NCBI GenBank assembly: GCA_051881635.1
Contig: JBJEQG010000026.1
Coordinates: 1-24,994 of the forward strand
From: JBJEQG01 sp051881635
Lineage (GTDB): Bacteria; Bacillota; Clostridia; Oscillospirales; Acutalibacteraceae
Direction: 5' to 3'
DNA: 24,994 bases
The notes under the pieces were generated by a model. That model had not been told where the DNA came from. It made no database searches and saw nothing but the letters and a program-made list of their open reading frames with translations. This document shows positions 15,911-23,578 of this stretch, piece after piece. A program made the position numbers and the translations under genes. Position 1 is the first letter of the stretch, and each line of letters starts with the position of its first letter.

Positions 15911-15947
15911 AAACTTAAAATTTATTTTGGAAAGGAATTTAGGCACT

Positions 15948-16607
15948 ATGACATACAAAGAGAGCTTTATTAAATTTATGGTTGACAGTGGCGTTTTGAC
16001 TTTCGGCGAGTTTACACTCAAAAGCGGCCGCAAAGCCCCCTACTTTATCAATGCGGGAAACTACAAAACGGGTGAACAGCTTGCAAAATTGGGTGGGTAT
16101 TATGCAGAGTGTATCAAGGACAACGGAATTGAGGTTGATACACTCTTTGGACCAGCCTACAAAGGTATTCCGCTTGCTGTAAGTGCAACCGTTGCGATGT
16201 TCAACAAGTTCGGCACAAGCCTTAACTACTGTTTTGACCGCAAGGAAGCCAAAGACCATGGAGAGGGCGGCTCTTTTGTTGGGCGTACACTCGTTGACGG
16301 CGAAAAGGTTGTTATCATTGATGATGTTATGACTTCGGGCAAGGCTTTGAGAGAAACCCTGCCGAAACTGAAAAGTGCTGCCGATGTCAATGTAACAGGC
16401 ATGGTTATCACTGTTGACCGTATGGAAAAAGCATTGGACAGCGACAAAAGTGCCGTACAGTCAGCTTATGATGAGTTCGGCGTTAAGGTTTATTCGATTG
16501 TTACAATTAAGGATATTATCAAAGCTATTGAGGACGGAATTGTAGACGGTAAAGAGTATTTGGAATCTATGAAAAGCTATCTTGCCGCTTATGGAGCAAA
16601 AGAGTAA
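15948..16607 (+). CDS. pyrE: orotate phosphoribosyltransferase
   Basis: A 219-aa enzyme of pyrimidine biosynthesis that joins orotate and PRPP to give orotidine 5'-phosphate. The PRPP-binding motif VVIIDDVMTSGKA lies at about 122-134, and FGPAYKGIPLA and CFDRKEAKDHGEGG are typical OPRTase segments. The ATG at 15948 has GGAAAGGA upstream and yields the canonical start MTYKESF; an in-frame extension to 15882 begins inside the -35 box and is rejected. It stands alone with its own promoter and terminator, not in a pyr operon. Confidence 0.95.
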   Translation: MTYKESFIKFMVDSGVLTFGEFTLKSGRKAPYFINAGNYKTGEQLAKLGGYYAECIKDNGIEVDTLFGPAYKGIPLAVSATVAMFNKFGTSLNYCFDRKEAKDHGEGGSFVGRTLVDGEKVVIIDDVMTSGKALRETLPKLKSAADVNVTGMVITVDRMEKALDSDKSAVQSAYDEFGVKVYSIVTIKDIIKAIEDGIVDGKEYLESMKSYLAAYGAKE

Positions 16608-16630
16608 ACTAAAAGCAATATATATAACAA

Positions 16631-16661
16631 AAGGATTTCCGAAACACAATCGGAAATCCTT
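16631..16661 (+). terminator. pyrE terminator
   Basis: A 12-bp perfect stem (AAGGATTTCCGA at 16631-16642, complement 16650-16661) with a 7-nt loop, followed by TTATTTTTTG. Confidence 0.9.
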
Positions 16662-16681
16662 TATTTTTTGAAAAAACGGAC

Positions 16682-16782
16682 TTTTGGGGCGTTGCCCCAA
16701 ACCCCACCAAAGGGCGGCGAGCCGCCGCTGGCAAAATATCTTTGGAAACCGCAAGCCTTTAAAAAGGCTTGACCTAAATTTT
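16682..16782. repeat. triple-hairpin interspersed repeat element
   Basis: About 100 bp with much higher GC than its surroundings and three successive stems: GGGGC-gtt-GCCCC (16686-16698), GGCGGC-ga-GCCGCC (16713-16726) and AAGCCTTT-aa-AAAGGCTT (16753-16770). The layout and the phrase GCCCCAAACCCCACCAAAGGG resemble a non-coding repeat I know from many Clostridia genomes. It lies between the convergent pyrE and the 68-aa gene and may also terminate the latter's transcript. Confidence 0.65.
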
Positions 16783-16807
16783 AAAACGCAATAATGTCTA
16801 CGGGATT

Positions 16808-17014
16808 TTAGGCATGAACAAGGCTGCCGTGATATTCGGCGTTAATCTCAGCAATCTCCTTTTTGCCGTCAATATACGGTTTATAAATTTCTTCGATTCG
16901 ACCGCCGCCGATACCGTCACAGCTATTGAAAAAGTCGTTTTCATCACCGTAAAGTGCTTTTCGTACAATTTCTTCCCGTTCTTCACGGGTTGTATCTTTA
17001 ATCAAAATAGACAT
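16808..17014 (-). CDS. 68-aa hypothetical protein, third gene of the lon operon
   Basis: A small soluble, charged protein with an N-terminal helix (TREEREEIVRKAL), a central CDGIGGGR and a C-terminal helix with YKPYIDGKKEI. It is not recognised, although I have an impression that similar small proteins exist in Clostridia. CGGAGGA at the end of engB is its RBS, and only 5 nt separate the two genes, so it is co-transcribed with lon and engB. Cys and Gly residues around GIGGGR do not form a known metal or nucleotide motif. Confidence 0.7.
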   Translation of the reverse strand: MSILIKDTTREEREEIVRKALYGDENDFFNSCDGIGGGRIEEIYKPYIDGKKEIAEINAEYHGSLVHA

Positions 17015-17019
17015 CTTTT

Positions 17020-17616
17020 TTATTCCTCCGTTTTTCCCTCGACCGCCTGTTCAATAAGCGTTCTCAGCGTGTCAACACCTTCGCCGTTTTCGGACGAACA
17101 CGCATACCAACGCAAATTTGGAAATTCCGCCAATTCTTTGGGAATTTCCTCCAAACGCTTTTTTTTCTGTGTCGGTTTTAATTTATCCATTTTTGTCATC
17201 GCAACGATATAATTAAAACCGCTGTTTTCCAAAAAACGCAACATATCCATATCTTCGTCAGACGGACAGTGACGCATATCGCAAATCTGAACAATCAGGC
17301 GAATATCACGCTCTTGGGCAAAATACCCTTCCACAAGCTCTGCCCAACGCTTTTTCTCGCTTTGGGATACCTTTGCATAGCCATAGCCGGGCAGGTCAAC
17401 CAATTTTGCTCCGGTAAGCGAAAAAAAGTTTATGGTTGCTGTCTTTCCCGGTGTGGCACTGACACGGGCAATCGACTTACGATAGAGCAATTTATTGATC
17501 AGGGACGATTTGCCGACATTGGAACGCCCCGAAAAAACAATCTCAGGTTCGGCTGAGGGCGGCAGTTGTTTAGAAAGACCATACGCCGCCTGAAATTCCG
17601 CTATATGAAAATTCAT
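17020..17616 (-). CDS. engB: ribosome biogenesis GTP-binding protein YsxC/EngB
   Basis: A 198-aa TRAFAC-class GTPase of the YihA/YsxC/EngB family, needed for assembly of the large ribosomal subunit. All G motifs are present: G1 GRSNVGKSS, G2 around SATPGKT, G3 DLPGYGYA, G4 TKMDKL and G5 CSSENGEG. The ATG at 17616 with GGAGG about 9 nt upstream gives the standard N terminus MNFHIAEF; the 16-residue in-frame extension into lon is rejected. It begins 4 nt after the lon stop codon, the common lon-ysxC order of Firmicutes. Confidence 0.96.
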   Translation of the reverse strand: MNFHIAEFQAAYGLSKQLPPSAEPEIVFSGRSNVGKSSLINKLLYRKSIARVSATPGKTATINFFSLTGAKLVDLPGYGYAKVSQSEKKRWAELVEGYFAQERDIRLIVQICDMRHCPSDEDMDMLRFLENSGFNYIVAMTKMDKLKPTQKKKRLEEIPKELAEFPNLRWYACSSENGEGVDTLRTLIEQAVEGKTEE

Positions 17617-17620
17617 AGAG

Positions 17621-19981
17621 TTATACCTCCCCACTGTTTTCCGCATGAACAAACGCCGTTTCAAAAACGGTATCTATATTTTCGGCAATAACCCATGTCA
17701 ACGCCTCTTTGACGGTTGGGTCAATTTCTTCCAAATCACTTTCGTTGTCTTTTGGAATAATCACTGTATTTACACCATAGCGATATGCCGCTATGGTTTT
17801 CTCTTTCAGTCCGCCAATCGGCAAAACACGCCCACGCAATGTAATTTCGCCTGTCATGGCAACATCATGACGCACTGCCGTACCACTGAGAGCGGACGCA
17901 ATCGCCGTTGCCATAGTAATACCTGCGGACGGACCGTCTTTCGGCACTGCACCTTCGGGTACATGGATATGAATATCCTTTGTTTTATAGAAATCTTCCT
18001 GAATACCCAGACTTTTAGCATGAGAACGCACACAGGTATATGCTGTTTCAGCAGACTCTTTCATAACATCACCAAGCGAACCTGTCAGTTTCAGCTTGCC
18101 TGTTCCCTCCATAACCGCAACTTCAACGGGTAATGTTTCTCCCCCGACAGAAGTCCATGCCAAACCCGTAGCAACACCGATTTCATCTTTTCCGTTTGTT
18201 GTTTCACGGCGGTATTTTACCGCACCGAGATATTTTTCAAGCATGGATTTTGTTATTTTTATGGGTTTAAAATCCTCGCTCAAAATCTCAACGGCAACCT
18301 TTCGCATGATTTTTTCAAGTGTGCGTTCCAAAGTACGAACACCAGCTTCACGGGTATAGCCGTCGATAATCATATAAATAGCCTCGTCCGTAATCTTCAA
18401 CTGCTTTCCGTTCAAACCGCTGCGTTCAAGCTGTTTTGCCCAAAGATGTTGCTTGGCTATATGGAATTTTTCTTCTCTTGTATAACTCTCCAAAGTCAAA
18501 ATATCCATTCTGTCCTTCAAAGGTGCGGAAATCATTGATGCATCATTAGCCGTTGTGATAAACATAACTTTGCTTAGGTCAAATGGCATATCAACATAAT
18601 GGTCATAGAATGTATGGTTTTGCTCTCTGTCCAAAACTTCCAATAAAGCTGAGGTCGGGTCGCCGTGAATATCATTTCCGAGCTTATCAACTTCATCAAG
18701 CAATATCAATGGATTTTTGGTTTTCGCCTGAGAAATCTCATACATAATGCGTCCCATCATTGCCCCAACATATGTACGGCGATGTCCACGAATTTCGGAC
18801 TCATCATGAATACCACCTAACGCAATACGGCGGTATTCCCGTCCCGTTGCCTTAGCAATTGAACGGGCAATCGAGGTTTTGCCGACACCGGGAGGGCCAA
18901 CCAAACACAAGATATTCGCATTCGCTTCGGGATTTAGACGGTGAACCGCCAAATTTTCAACAATGGTTTCCTTAACTTTGTCCATACCATAATGAGCCTT
19001 ATCCAAAACAGCTCTTATTTTTTTGAGGTTTTTATTTTCCTTAGACAAGGTATTCCACGGCAATGCTAGAACCGTATCCAAATAAGTGCGAATAACGCTT
19101 GCTTCCTGTGATGACGCATTCATATAACCCAAACGGGTGACTTCGGCTTTCAGCTTTTTGGTATGCTCCTCCGGCAAATTCAACTCGGCAATCTTTTGGA
19201 GATAAATTTCCGTTTCGTTTTCCTCAGGCAAATATTCATCGGGAGAAACTGTCTGCAATTCTTTTTTAATAGCTGCCATTTTATTTTTCAGAATATAGGC
19301 TTTTTGGTTGTCGTCCATTGCTTTTTTTGCCTGCGACTCAATCCTCTGTTCTATCTTTTGAATTTCAAGAGTTTCTTTTAGGAATTGTGCCAAAATAATC
19401 ATACGATTTCTGGGATTCGGTTCTTCCAAAAGTTTTTGTTTTGTCCTTACGCTTTCAATCATATTATCGGCAATATAATCCGTGCGTTCTCCAATGTTTT
19501 CGATTGTGCGTTCACGGGCTATAATATCCGGTGCTATATGCGGCATGGCGGCAACATACAAATCAAACTGAACCTGCATATGCAGCAGTTCCGCCATAAC
19601 CTGAGTATCCATTGAGATTTTTGGTATTTTGATTTCCTCGACCTCTGCCTCAAAATAACTTTGATTATCTGTATATTGAACAATTTTGGCACGATACAAA
19701 CCCTCAACAACCACACGCAAAATATTGTTATTGTTATATCTTAACGCCTGATGTACCTTTGCTACCGTACCGACTGTATATAAATCTTCGCTATCGGGTG
19801 ACGGAGCGGCAGGGTCTTTTTGTGAAACAATAAATATCAGCTTATCATTTTTTATACAATCCACAACAGCCGCTGTCGACTTTGGACGCACAACATCAAA
19901 ATGAAACAGACTTTTTGGAAAAACAACCATATCCCGCATTGCCAAAACGGGCAAAATTTGATTTTGTGTTTCCTGCTCCAT
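17621..19981 (-). CDS. lon: ATP-dependent Lon protease (LonA)
   Basis: A 786-aa cytosolic protease, normal LonA length, degrading misfolded and regulatory proteins. Domains in order: N-terminal LAN substrate-binding domain (about 10-200), coiled-coil segment, AAA+ domain with Walker A GPPGVGKT near 361-368 and Walker B LILLDEVDK, and a C-terminal protease domain with the catalytic dyad Ser685 in PKDGPSAG and Lys728 in GGLKEKT. RBS GGAGGG precedes the ATG. The promoter lies about 140 bp upstream (20123-20151). No CIRCE or CtsR box was seen. First gene of an operon with engB and a 68-aa gene. Confidence 0.97.
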   Translation of the reverse strand: MEQETQNQILPVLAMRDMVVFPKSLFHFDVVRPKSTAAVVDCIKNDKLIFIVSQKDPAAPSPDSEDLYTVGTVAKVHQALRYNNNNILRVVVEGLYRAKIVQYTDNQSYFEAEVEEIKIPKISMDTQVMAELLHMQVQFDLYVAAMPHIAPDIIARERTIENIGERTDYIADNMIESVRTKQKLLEEPNPRNRMIILAQFLKETLEIQKIEQRIESQAKKAMDDNQKAYILKNKMAAIKKELQTVSPDEYLPEENETEIYLQKIAELNLPEEHTKKLKAEVTRLGYMNASSQEASVIRTYLDTVLALPWNTLSKENKNLKKIRAVLDKAHYGMDKVKETIVENLAVHRLNPEANANILCLVGPPGVGKTSIARSIAKATGREYRRIALGGIHDESEIRGHRRTYVGAMMGRIMYEISQAKTKNPLILLDEVDKLGNDIHGDPTSALLEVLDREQNHTFYDHYVDMPFDLSKVMFITTANDASMISAPLKDRMDILTLESYTREEKFHIAKQHLWAKQLERSGLNGKQLKITDEAIYMIIDGYTREAGVRTLERTLEKIMRKVAVEILSEDFKPIKITKSMLEKYLGAVKYRRETTNGKDEIGVATGLAWTSVGGETLPVEVAVMEGTGKLKLTGSLGDVMKESAETAYTCVRSHAKSLGIQEDFYKTKDIHIHVPEGAVPKDGPSAGITMATAIASALSGTAVRHDVAMTGEITLRGRVLPIGGLKEKTIAAYRYGVNTVIIPKDNESDLEEIDPTVKEALTWVIAENIDTVFETAFVHAENSGEV

Positions 19982-20116
19982 ATTTTTCCCTCCATTTTAT
20001 TTTGTTACCGTATCAATTTTTACTATTAAATGTTTCGCCCAACATCATAGTTAATATTATGTTATGGAATTACTCCATTTTTTGGACGCATAGATATACT
20101 TTTCTTTTTATCTTTG

Positions 20117-20151
20117 GTATGTATTATACATCATACTTGTGGTTTTGTAAA
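20117..20151 (-). promoter_or_regulatory. lon promoter with overlapping palindrome
   Basis: On the minus strand TTTACA (20151-20146) and TATAAT (20128-20123) are 17 bp apart. The -10 box lies inside a perfect palindrome ATGTAT-T-ATACAT (20119-20131), extended imperfectly to 20117-20136, which could be an operator. The leader to the lon ATG would be about 135 nt. The remaining sequence between lon and 20250 shows no gene. Confidence 0.7.
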
Positions 20152-20249
20152 TGATTTAACATTATTTAATCATGAGTTTAAAAACTTCAAAAATTCAGTT
20201 TACAGGTTAAATTTATCATAATTCATTTGGATATATTTGCTTAGAGTAT

Positions 20250-20276
20250 GAAAAAGCACCCGTTTCCGAGTGCTTA
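20250..20276 (-). terminator. terminator of the two small genes
   Basis: AAGCAC and GTGCTT form a stem continued by CG pairs around a TTTC loop with one mismatch. On the minus strand it overlaps the stop codon of the 53-aa gene and is followed by TTTTTC. Confidence 0.7.
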
Positions 20277-20435
20277 ATAACTGTATTCTTTCAGCATATC
20301 GTTTTCACTGTGTTGCCATGCTTTTTTACCAAGTATCTTTTCTTTCCTTACAAGCCCGAGTCTTGTGTGTTTGCAATACCACTTTCTTCCAAATTTATCC
20401 TCTCGGAATAATTTTTTGTGCCAATTACTTTTCAT
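20274..20435 (-). CDS. 53-aa basic hypothetical protein
   Basis: A short reading frame below common size cut-offs, from ATG at 20435 to TAA at 20274. The product is strongly basic and rich in Trp, Lys and His (start MKSNWHKKLFRED, end MLKEYSY), which suggests nucleic-acid or peptide binding but shows no known motif. GAGGTAGTG lies just upstream of the ATG. It follows the 73-aa gene by 35 nt on the same strand and ends directly in a terminator, a good sign that it is real. Confidence 0.55.
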   Translation of the reverse strand: MKSNWHKKLFREDKFGRKWYCKHTRLGLVRKEKILGKKAWQHSENDMLKEYSY

Positions 20436-20470
20436 ATCACTACCTCATTTTCAAAGATATTTATAGCAGT

Positions 20471-20692
20471 TTAAAATATTTTTGTACCTGTTTCTTTTTC
20501 TTTCTGTCTTAAAGCAAGATACTTTTCAAACGATTCTTTTGCTTCTTTGGGTGCTTTATCTGTTAAATATTCTTTTTCGTTTTCATCGTAATCATACCAT
20601 TCTGGATTTGTCTTCCAATACAAATATACTGTACCTCTCACTGACATACATAACAACCCTTTCTCTGATAAAATTTCAAATATTTCTTTCAT
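20471..20692 (-). CDS. 73-aa hypothetical protein
   Basis: A small soluble charged protein with an N-terminal helix, then aromatic-rich sequence (VYLYWKTNPEWYDYDENEKEY) and a Lys/Glu-rich helical C terminus. No family is recognised. The ribosome binding site is weak (AAGATAGAG). It probably forms a two-gene unit with the 53-aa gene. The left copy of the 21-bp inverted repeat lies about 45 bp upstream of its start, so its promoter region touches the boundary of the adjacent cassette. Confidence 0.6.
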   Translation of the reverse strand: MKEIFEILSEKGLLCMSVRGTVYLYWKTNPEWYDYDENEKEYLTDKAPKEAKESFEKYLALRQKEKETGTKIF

Positions 20693-20735
20693 ACTCTATC
20701 TTGATAAAATTGTTATGAATTGGTTTTGTTCGTAA

Positions 20736-20756
20736 TTTATTTACTCATTCAAAAAC
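20736..20756. repeat. left arm of 21-bp perfect inverted repeat flanking the fusion gene
   Basis: The arm begins TTTATTTACTCATTC and its exact reverse complement recurs at 22520-22540. Together they bracket 1,805 bp holding a single gene. I see no target-site duplication outside the arms. Confidence 0.85.
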
Positions 20757-20786
20757 CTTGCACAAATGAAATAATATATTTACCTT

Positions 20787-22322
20787 TCAGTACTCTCGCC
20801 AATACTCTGAACCATCGCTTAATCTGCCTATCAACTTTTGTTGAAACATTTCTCTGCGGATAAGTGCAAAATCCGAAAAGGAAATATTTTGCCTGATTAT
20901 TTCATTTACTTCTTTTTCGGTGTATTTTCTATCTTTATCAAAACAGTCCGCTATCTTTATGAGGGCTATAATTCTCAGAGATTTCTTGCATGGATACTGT
21001 ACCAAACGACCTTCTGAATCATAAAAAACAAACAATTTCTTTTGATTAGTAATCTGCATACTTAATTCACAAAGTTTTTCATTCAATTCATCAATATGCT
21101 TTTCGAACCACACAAGAAGTCTTGATGACATATCAGCCTGTTTTAAATAAATATATCTGTTCTTGGAAATTGAATCGTAATATTGACCATAGAAATTGCA
21201 AACAGCCAAAAAGTAATAGAATAGTTTTCCCGCGTTTTCTATATCATAGGTGTTTAACAAACTGAATTCCATATAATTAACAATATAGCGAATTAAAGCC
21301 TCTATATTGATTTCTCCTTGCTTGACCTCCGGTGCCATAAAGACATAGGATCTGACAATCTCCCATATATATGGATGCTTGCAAGCACAAGTCCAATCAA
21401 TAATTCCATTTACCTTATCATCAAGCCATATGAGCTGTGAGATCATGTAATCGCCATGGGTGTTCCCGCAACTGAACTTGTTTATATCAAACTCATATGT
21501 AGGCATAGACTCGACAATTCTCATATTGGAACGAATTGCATTTGCAATATCATTATCACCATTATCTACAGCTTGCTGCAAAGTATCAATATAAGTATCC
21601 TTCATATATTCAGGTTTTCTGTATACAAAAAAATCTCCACCTATACCAATCGGCATATTCTCCATATCCTTCATGGCTCCATGTATCTTTGCCAATAAAA
21701 CTGCCGATACTTTCTGCATATTCTCGGACGCTTCATTGTAGGCATATGTGATTCCCTCATAGAAATGCTGAACGGTAAATCTTCTTCCGTTCTCATCTGT
21801 TGAAAGCATTTTTCCATGCTTATTGGAAATGAATCTGCAAACAGGAATACCTTTCTTTAAAAGCATTTCACAAACCTTTATCTCCATTTCGGGATGATTC
21901 ATTTCATTATCGGACGGATACTTTACAACATACTTTTGGCCGCCCGCAGTTATGAAATAGGTTAATCCACCTGCACCATTCTCGGATGTTTCCATTGTTT
22001 CAATCTCAATGTCGTAGAGTTTGTATATGCGCATTCGCAATTGTTCAAATTCTAATTGTTTAACCAATTCCAGACATGACATATCAATCAAACTCATCAA
22101 TTCCAAAATCGGTATAGATTCTCCTGCCAATAATTCATTAACTGTTATACCAAGTATCCGACACAAAGGTTCCATATAAACAACTTCAGGCAGCCCGTTT
22201 CCACACTCCCACTTTGAAACCGTCTTTTCGCTTATTCCTAATCTTGCCGCAATGTCTTTTTGTAAAAAGCCATGTTCTTTTCTACGCTCGGCAATAAATT
22301 TTCCTATCTTAATTTGATTCAT
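20787..22322 (-). CDS. three-domain fusion: XRE helix-turn-helix, APH-like phosphotransferase, DUF2087
   Basis: A 511-aa protein. Residues 6-66 are an XRE/HTH_3 DNA-binding domain (LQKDIAARLGISEKTVSKWE). About 115-405 are an aminoglycoside-phosphotransferase/choline-kinase-like fold: Lys134 in YVVKYP as putative ATP-binding lysine, catalytic loop HGDY with His289 and Asp291, and metal-binding Asp309 in IIDW. The usual Asn of HxDxxxxN is Gln296. About 430-509 match the pattern of DUF2087 (a basic patch near YPCKKSLR, YTEKEVNEII, then LIRREM and GRLSDGSEYWRE), a domain found in some transcriptional regulators. GGAG precedes the ATG, with a TATAAT at 22371-22376. A ligand-sensing or ligand-phosphorylating regulator is the inference; the substrate is unknown. 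It could equally be a resistance-type kinase. Confidence 0.85.
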   Translation of the reverse strand: MNQIKIGKFIAERRKEHGFLQKDIAARLGISEKTVSKWECGNGLPEVVYMEPLCRILGITVNELLAGESIPILELMSLIDMSCLELVKQLEFEQLRMRIYKLYDIEIETMETSENGAGGLTYFITAGGQKYVVKYPSDNEMNHPEMEIKVCEMLLKKGIPVCRFISNKHGKMLSTDENGRRFTVQHFYEGITYAYNEASENMQKVSAVLLAKIHGAMKDMENMPIGIGGDFFVYRKPEYMKDTYIDTLQQAVDNGDNDIANAIRSNMRIVESMPTYEFDINKFSCGNTHGDYMISQLIWLDDKVNGIIDWTCACKHPYIWEIVRSYVFMAPEVKQGEINIEALIRYIVNYMEFSLLNTYDIENAGKLFYYFLAVCNFYGQYYDSISKNRYIYLKQADMSSRLLVWFEKHIDELNEKLCELSMQITNQKKLFVFYDSEGRLVQYPCKKSLRIIALIKIADCFDKDRKYTEKEVNEIIRQNISFSDFALIRREMFQQKLIGRLSDGSEYWREY

Positions 22323-22370
22323 TGTTTATCTCCATTCATAGTTTCTGATGATTTATATTCTCATGGAATA

Positions 22371-22399
22371 ATTATATCATTTTACAATATGAATTGGAA
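22371..22399 (-). promoter_or_regulatory. putative promoter of the fusion gene
   Basis: On the minus strand a perfect TATAAT (22376-22371) lies 17 bp from a poor -35, TTCCAA (22399-22394). The predicted leader is about 40 nt. The sequence around 22394-22432 contains two TTGGAA copies in direct orientation, possible regulator half-sites. Confidence 0.45.
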
Positions 22400-22519
22400 C
22401 CCACGCTCCGTAGGATGGATGTAGAGTTGGAATTTATCATTCAATAATTCCGATTTGTAGATGAGATTATTATATCACAATCAAACAAAAATTTCAATAT
22501 AAAACTGCAAAGCCACAGA

Positions 22520-22540
22520 GTTTTTGAATGAGTAAATAAA
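22520..22540. repeat. right arm of 21-bp perfect inverted repeat
   Basis: Exact reverse complement of 20736-20756. It stands about 200 bp upstream of the start of the fusion gene and about 50 bp from an IS fragment. Confidence 0.85.
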
Positions 22541-22587
22541 CTGTTACAATATCATCACTTGGATTAAAGCCGTTGTTTAAATTCCAA

Positions 22588-22659
22588 TAAGGGAATGGCT
22601 GCCTTGCAATCGTGTAATTGACCGCCACTAATAAGAAAGTGTAACGGATTACCCAATCC
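22588..22659 (-). pseudogene. IS5-family transposase fragment
   Basis: These 72 nt read, on the minus strand, as 24 intact codons of a transposase (beginning GLGNPLHFLISGG). By hand alignment they differ from the element at 23746-24408 at 8 of 72 positions, so they come from a related but separate copy. Nothing recognisable of the rest of that copy remains. The rest of 22541-22739 holds no gene. Confidence 0.8.
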
Positions 22660-22739
22660 CGGCACTCCTTCCTATTTACATCTCGACAAGTTCATATTTA
22701 TCTATTTCTCCATACTCTCATGTCTGGCAGTCTTATTCT

Positions 22740-23546
22740 TCATCGGCATATTTCCTTTGCAATATTCTGCGCCGAATTATTTGCCATAATTAAAAACTCA
22801 TTCACATCTTTATATTTAGAATGTGTCATCTCGACCTCCATTAACACAGGTCCCTTAAATGTACTCTCCCTTAACAAAGGAATAATTTCATCAAAATGAA
22901 TAAAGCCCTCTCCCGGAATAACATGATCAACAAATTCTTTGATTCGGTCAGATATATGTATTGCAATAAGTCTTTCCTTTTGCCTTTTCAACAGCTCCAT
23001 ATTATTTGGACCATCTATTTGATCATGAGAGGAATCATAGCAAAATCCTATATAACGTGGATTCCCAATTTCTATCATTTGCTCGCACAACATAGTTGGC
23101 TTGCCCGGTACAACATTTTCAAGTGCAAATCTAATTCCGTTTTCTTTGGCAATCTCCTCTAAAGAACAAATCCTCTCTCTAACAATTTTCTCTTTTGTTT
23201 CATATTCTGTATCATTAAACCAAAAATCAGAACAATGAACCACGACTATGCCTGCTTTCAATTTATTTGCGGCTTCTGCAACTATTTTATTTACCTCAAT
23301 AGCATCTTCTTTATCCAAATCATACCCATGAACAGTATCCACCATCAAATCCAGTTCATTAAGTAGTTTAACCAGACTATTCAGGGACTCTTCATTTAAT
23401 ATTTGACTATGCTCATAATTCATTCCTAATGAGACATGTGTAAAACCAGCATTTTTCACCAAAACAAGCTGTTCATTTACGGGAATTGCATAATTAAAAG
23501 TTGTTGATATAGATGTTTGGTAGCAGCTTAATCCCTTTAAACTCAT
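22740..23546 (-). CDS. sugar phosphate isomerase/epimerase-like TIM-barrel protein
   Basis: A 268-aa protein of the xylose isomerase-like TIM barrel superfamily (AP endonuclease 2 family). Metal-ligand candidates appear in the right order: Glu in ALENV, Asp and His in CYDSSHD, His in HISDR, and Glu in LMEVEMT. Members of this family isomerise or epimerise sugars and inositol derivatives or cleave DNA at abasic sites; the short length and lack of other repair features favour a sugar enzyme. RBS AAAGG is 7-8 nt before the ATG. It is isolated among IS remnants, so no pathway can be assigned. Confidence 0.85.
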   Translation of the reverse strand: MSLKGLSCYQTSISTTFNYAIPVNEQLVLVKNAGFTHVSLGMNYEHSQILNEESLNSLVKLLNELDLMVDTVHGYDLDKEDAIEVNKIVAEAANKLKAGIVVVHCSDFWFNDTEYETKEKIVRERICSLEEIAKENGIRFALENVVPGKPTMLCEQMIEIGNPRYIGFCYDSSHDQIDGPNNMELLKRQKERLIAIHISDRIKEFVDHVIPGEGFIHFDEIIPLLRESTFKGPVLMEVEMTHSKYKDVNEFLIMANNSAQNIAKEICR

Positions 23547-23578
23547 TCTTATCTACCTTTCTTTCTGTCAGCATTGAA

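Noticed and set aside
15882..15947. Upstream in-frame extension of pyrE
   Set aside because: It starts within the -35 box of the promoter; the ATG at 15948 has a good RBS.
17645..18133. 162-codon open frame antisense to lon
   Set aside because: It is a shadow of the strongly conserved lon protease domain, and the Cys/His/Phe-rich translation looks like an antisense artefact.
22385..22432. Segment reminiscent of a tRNA T-arm (GGAGCGTGGGTTCC on the minus strand)
   Set aside because: No acceptor stem, anticodon arm or D-arm can be folded around it.
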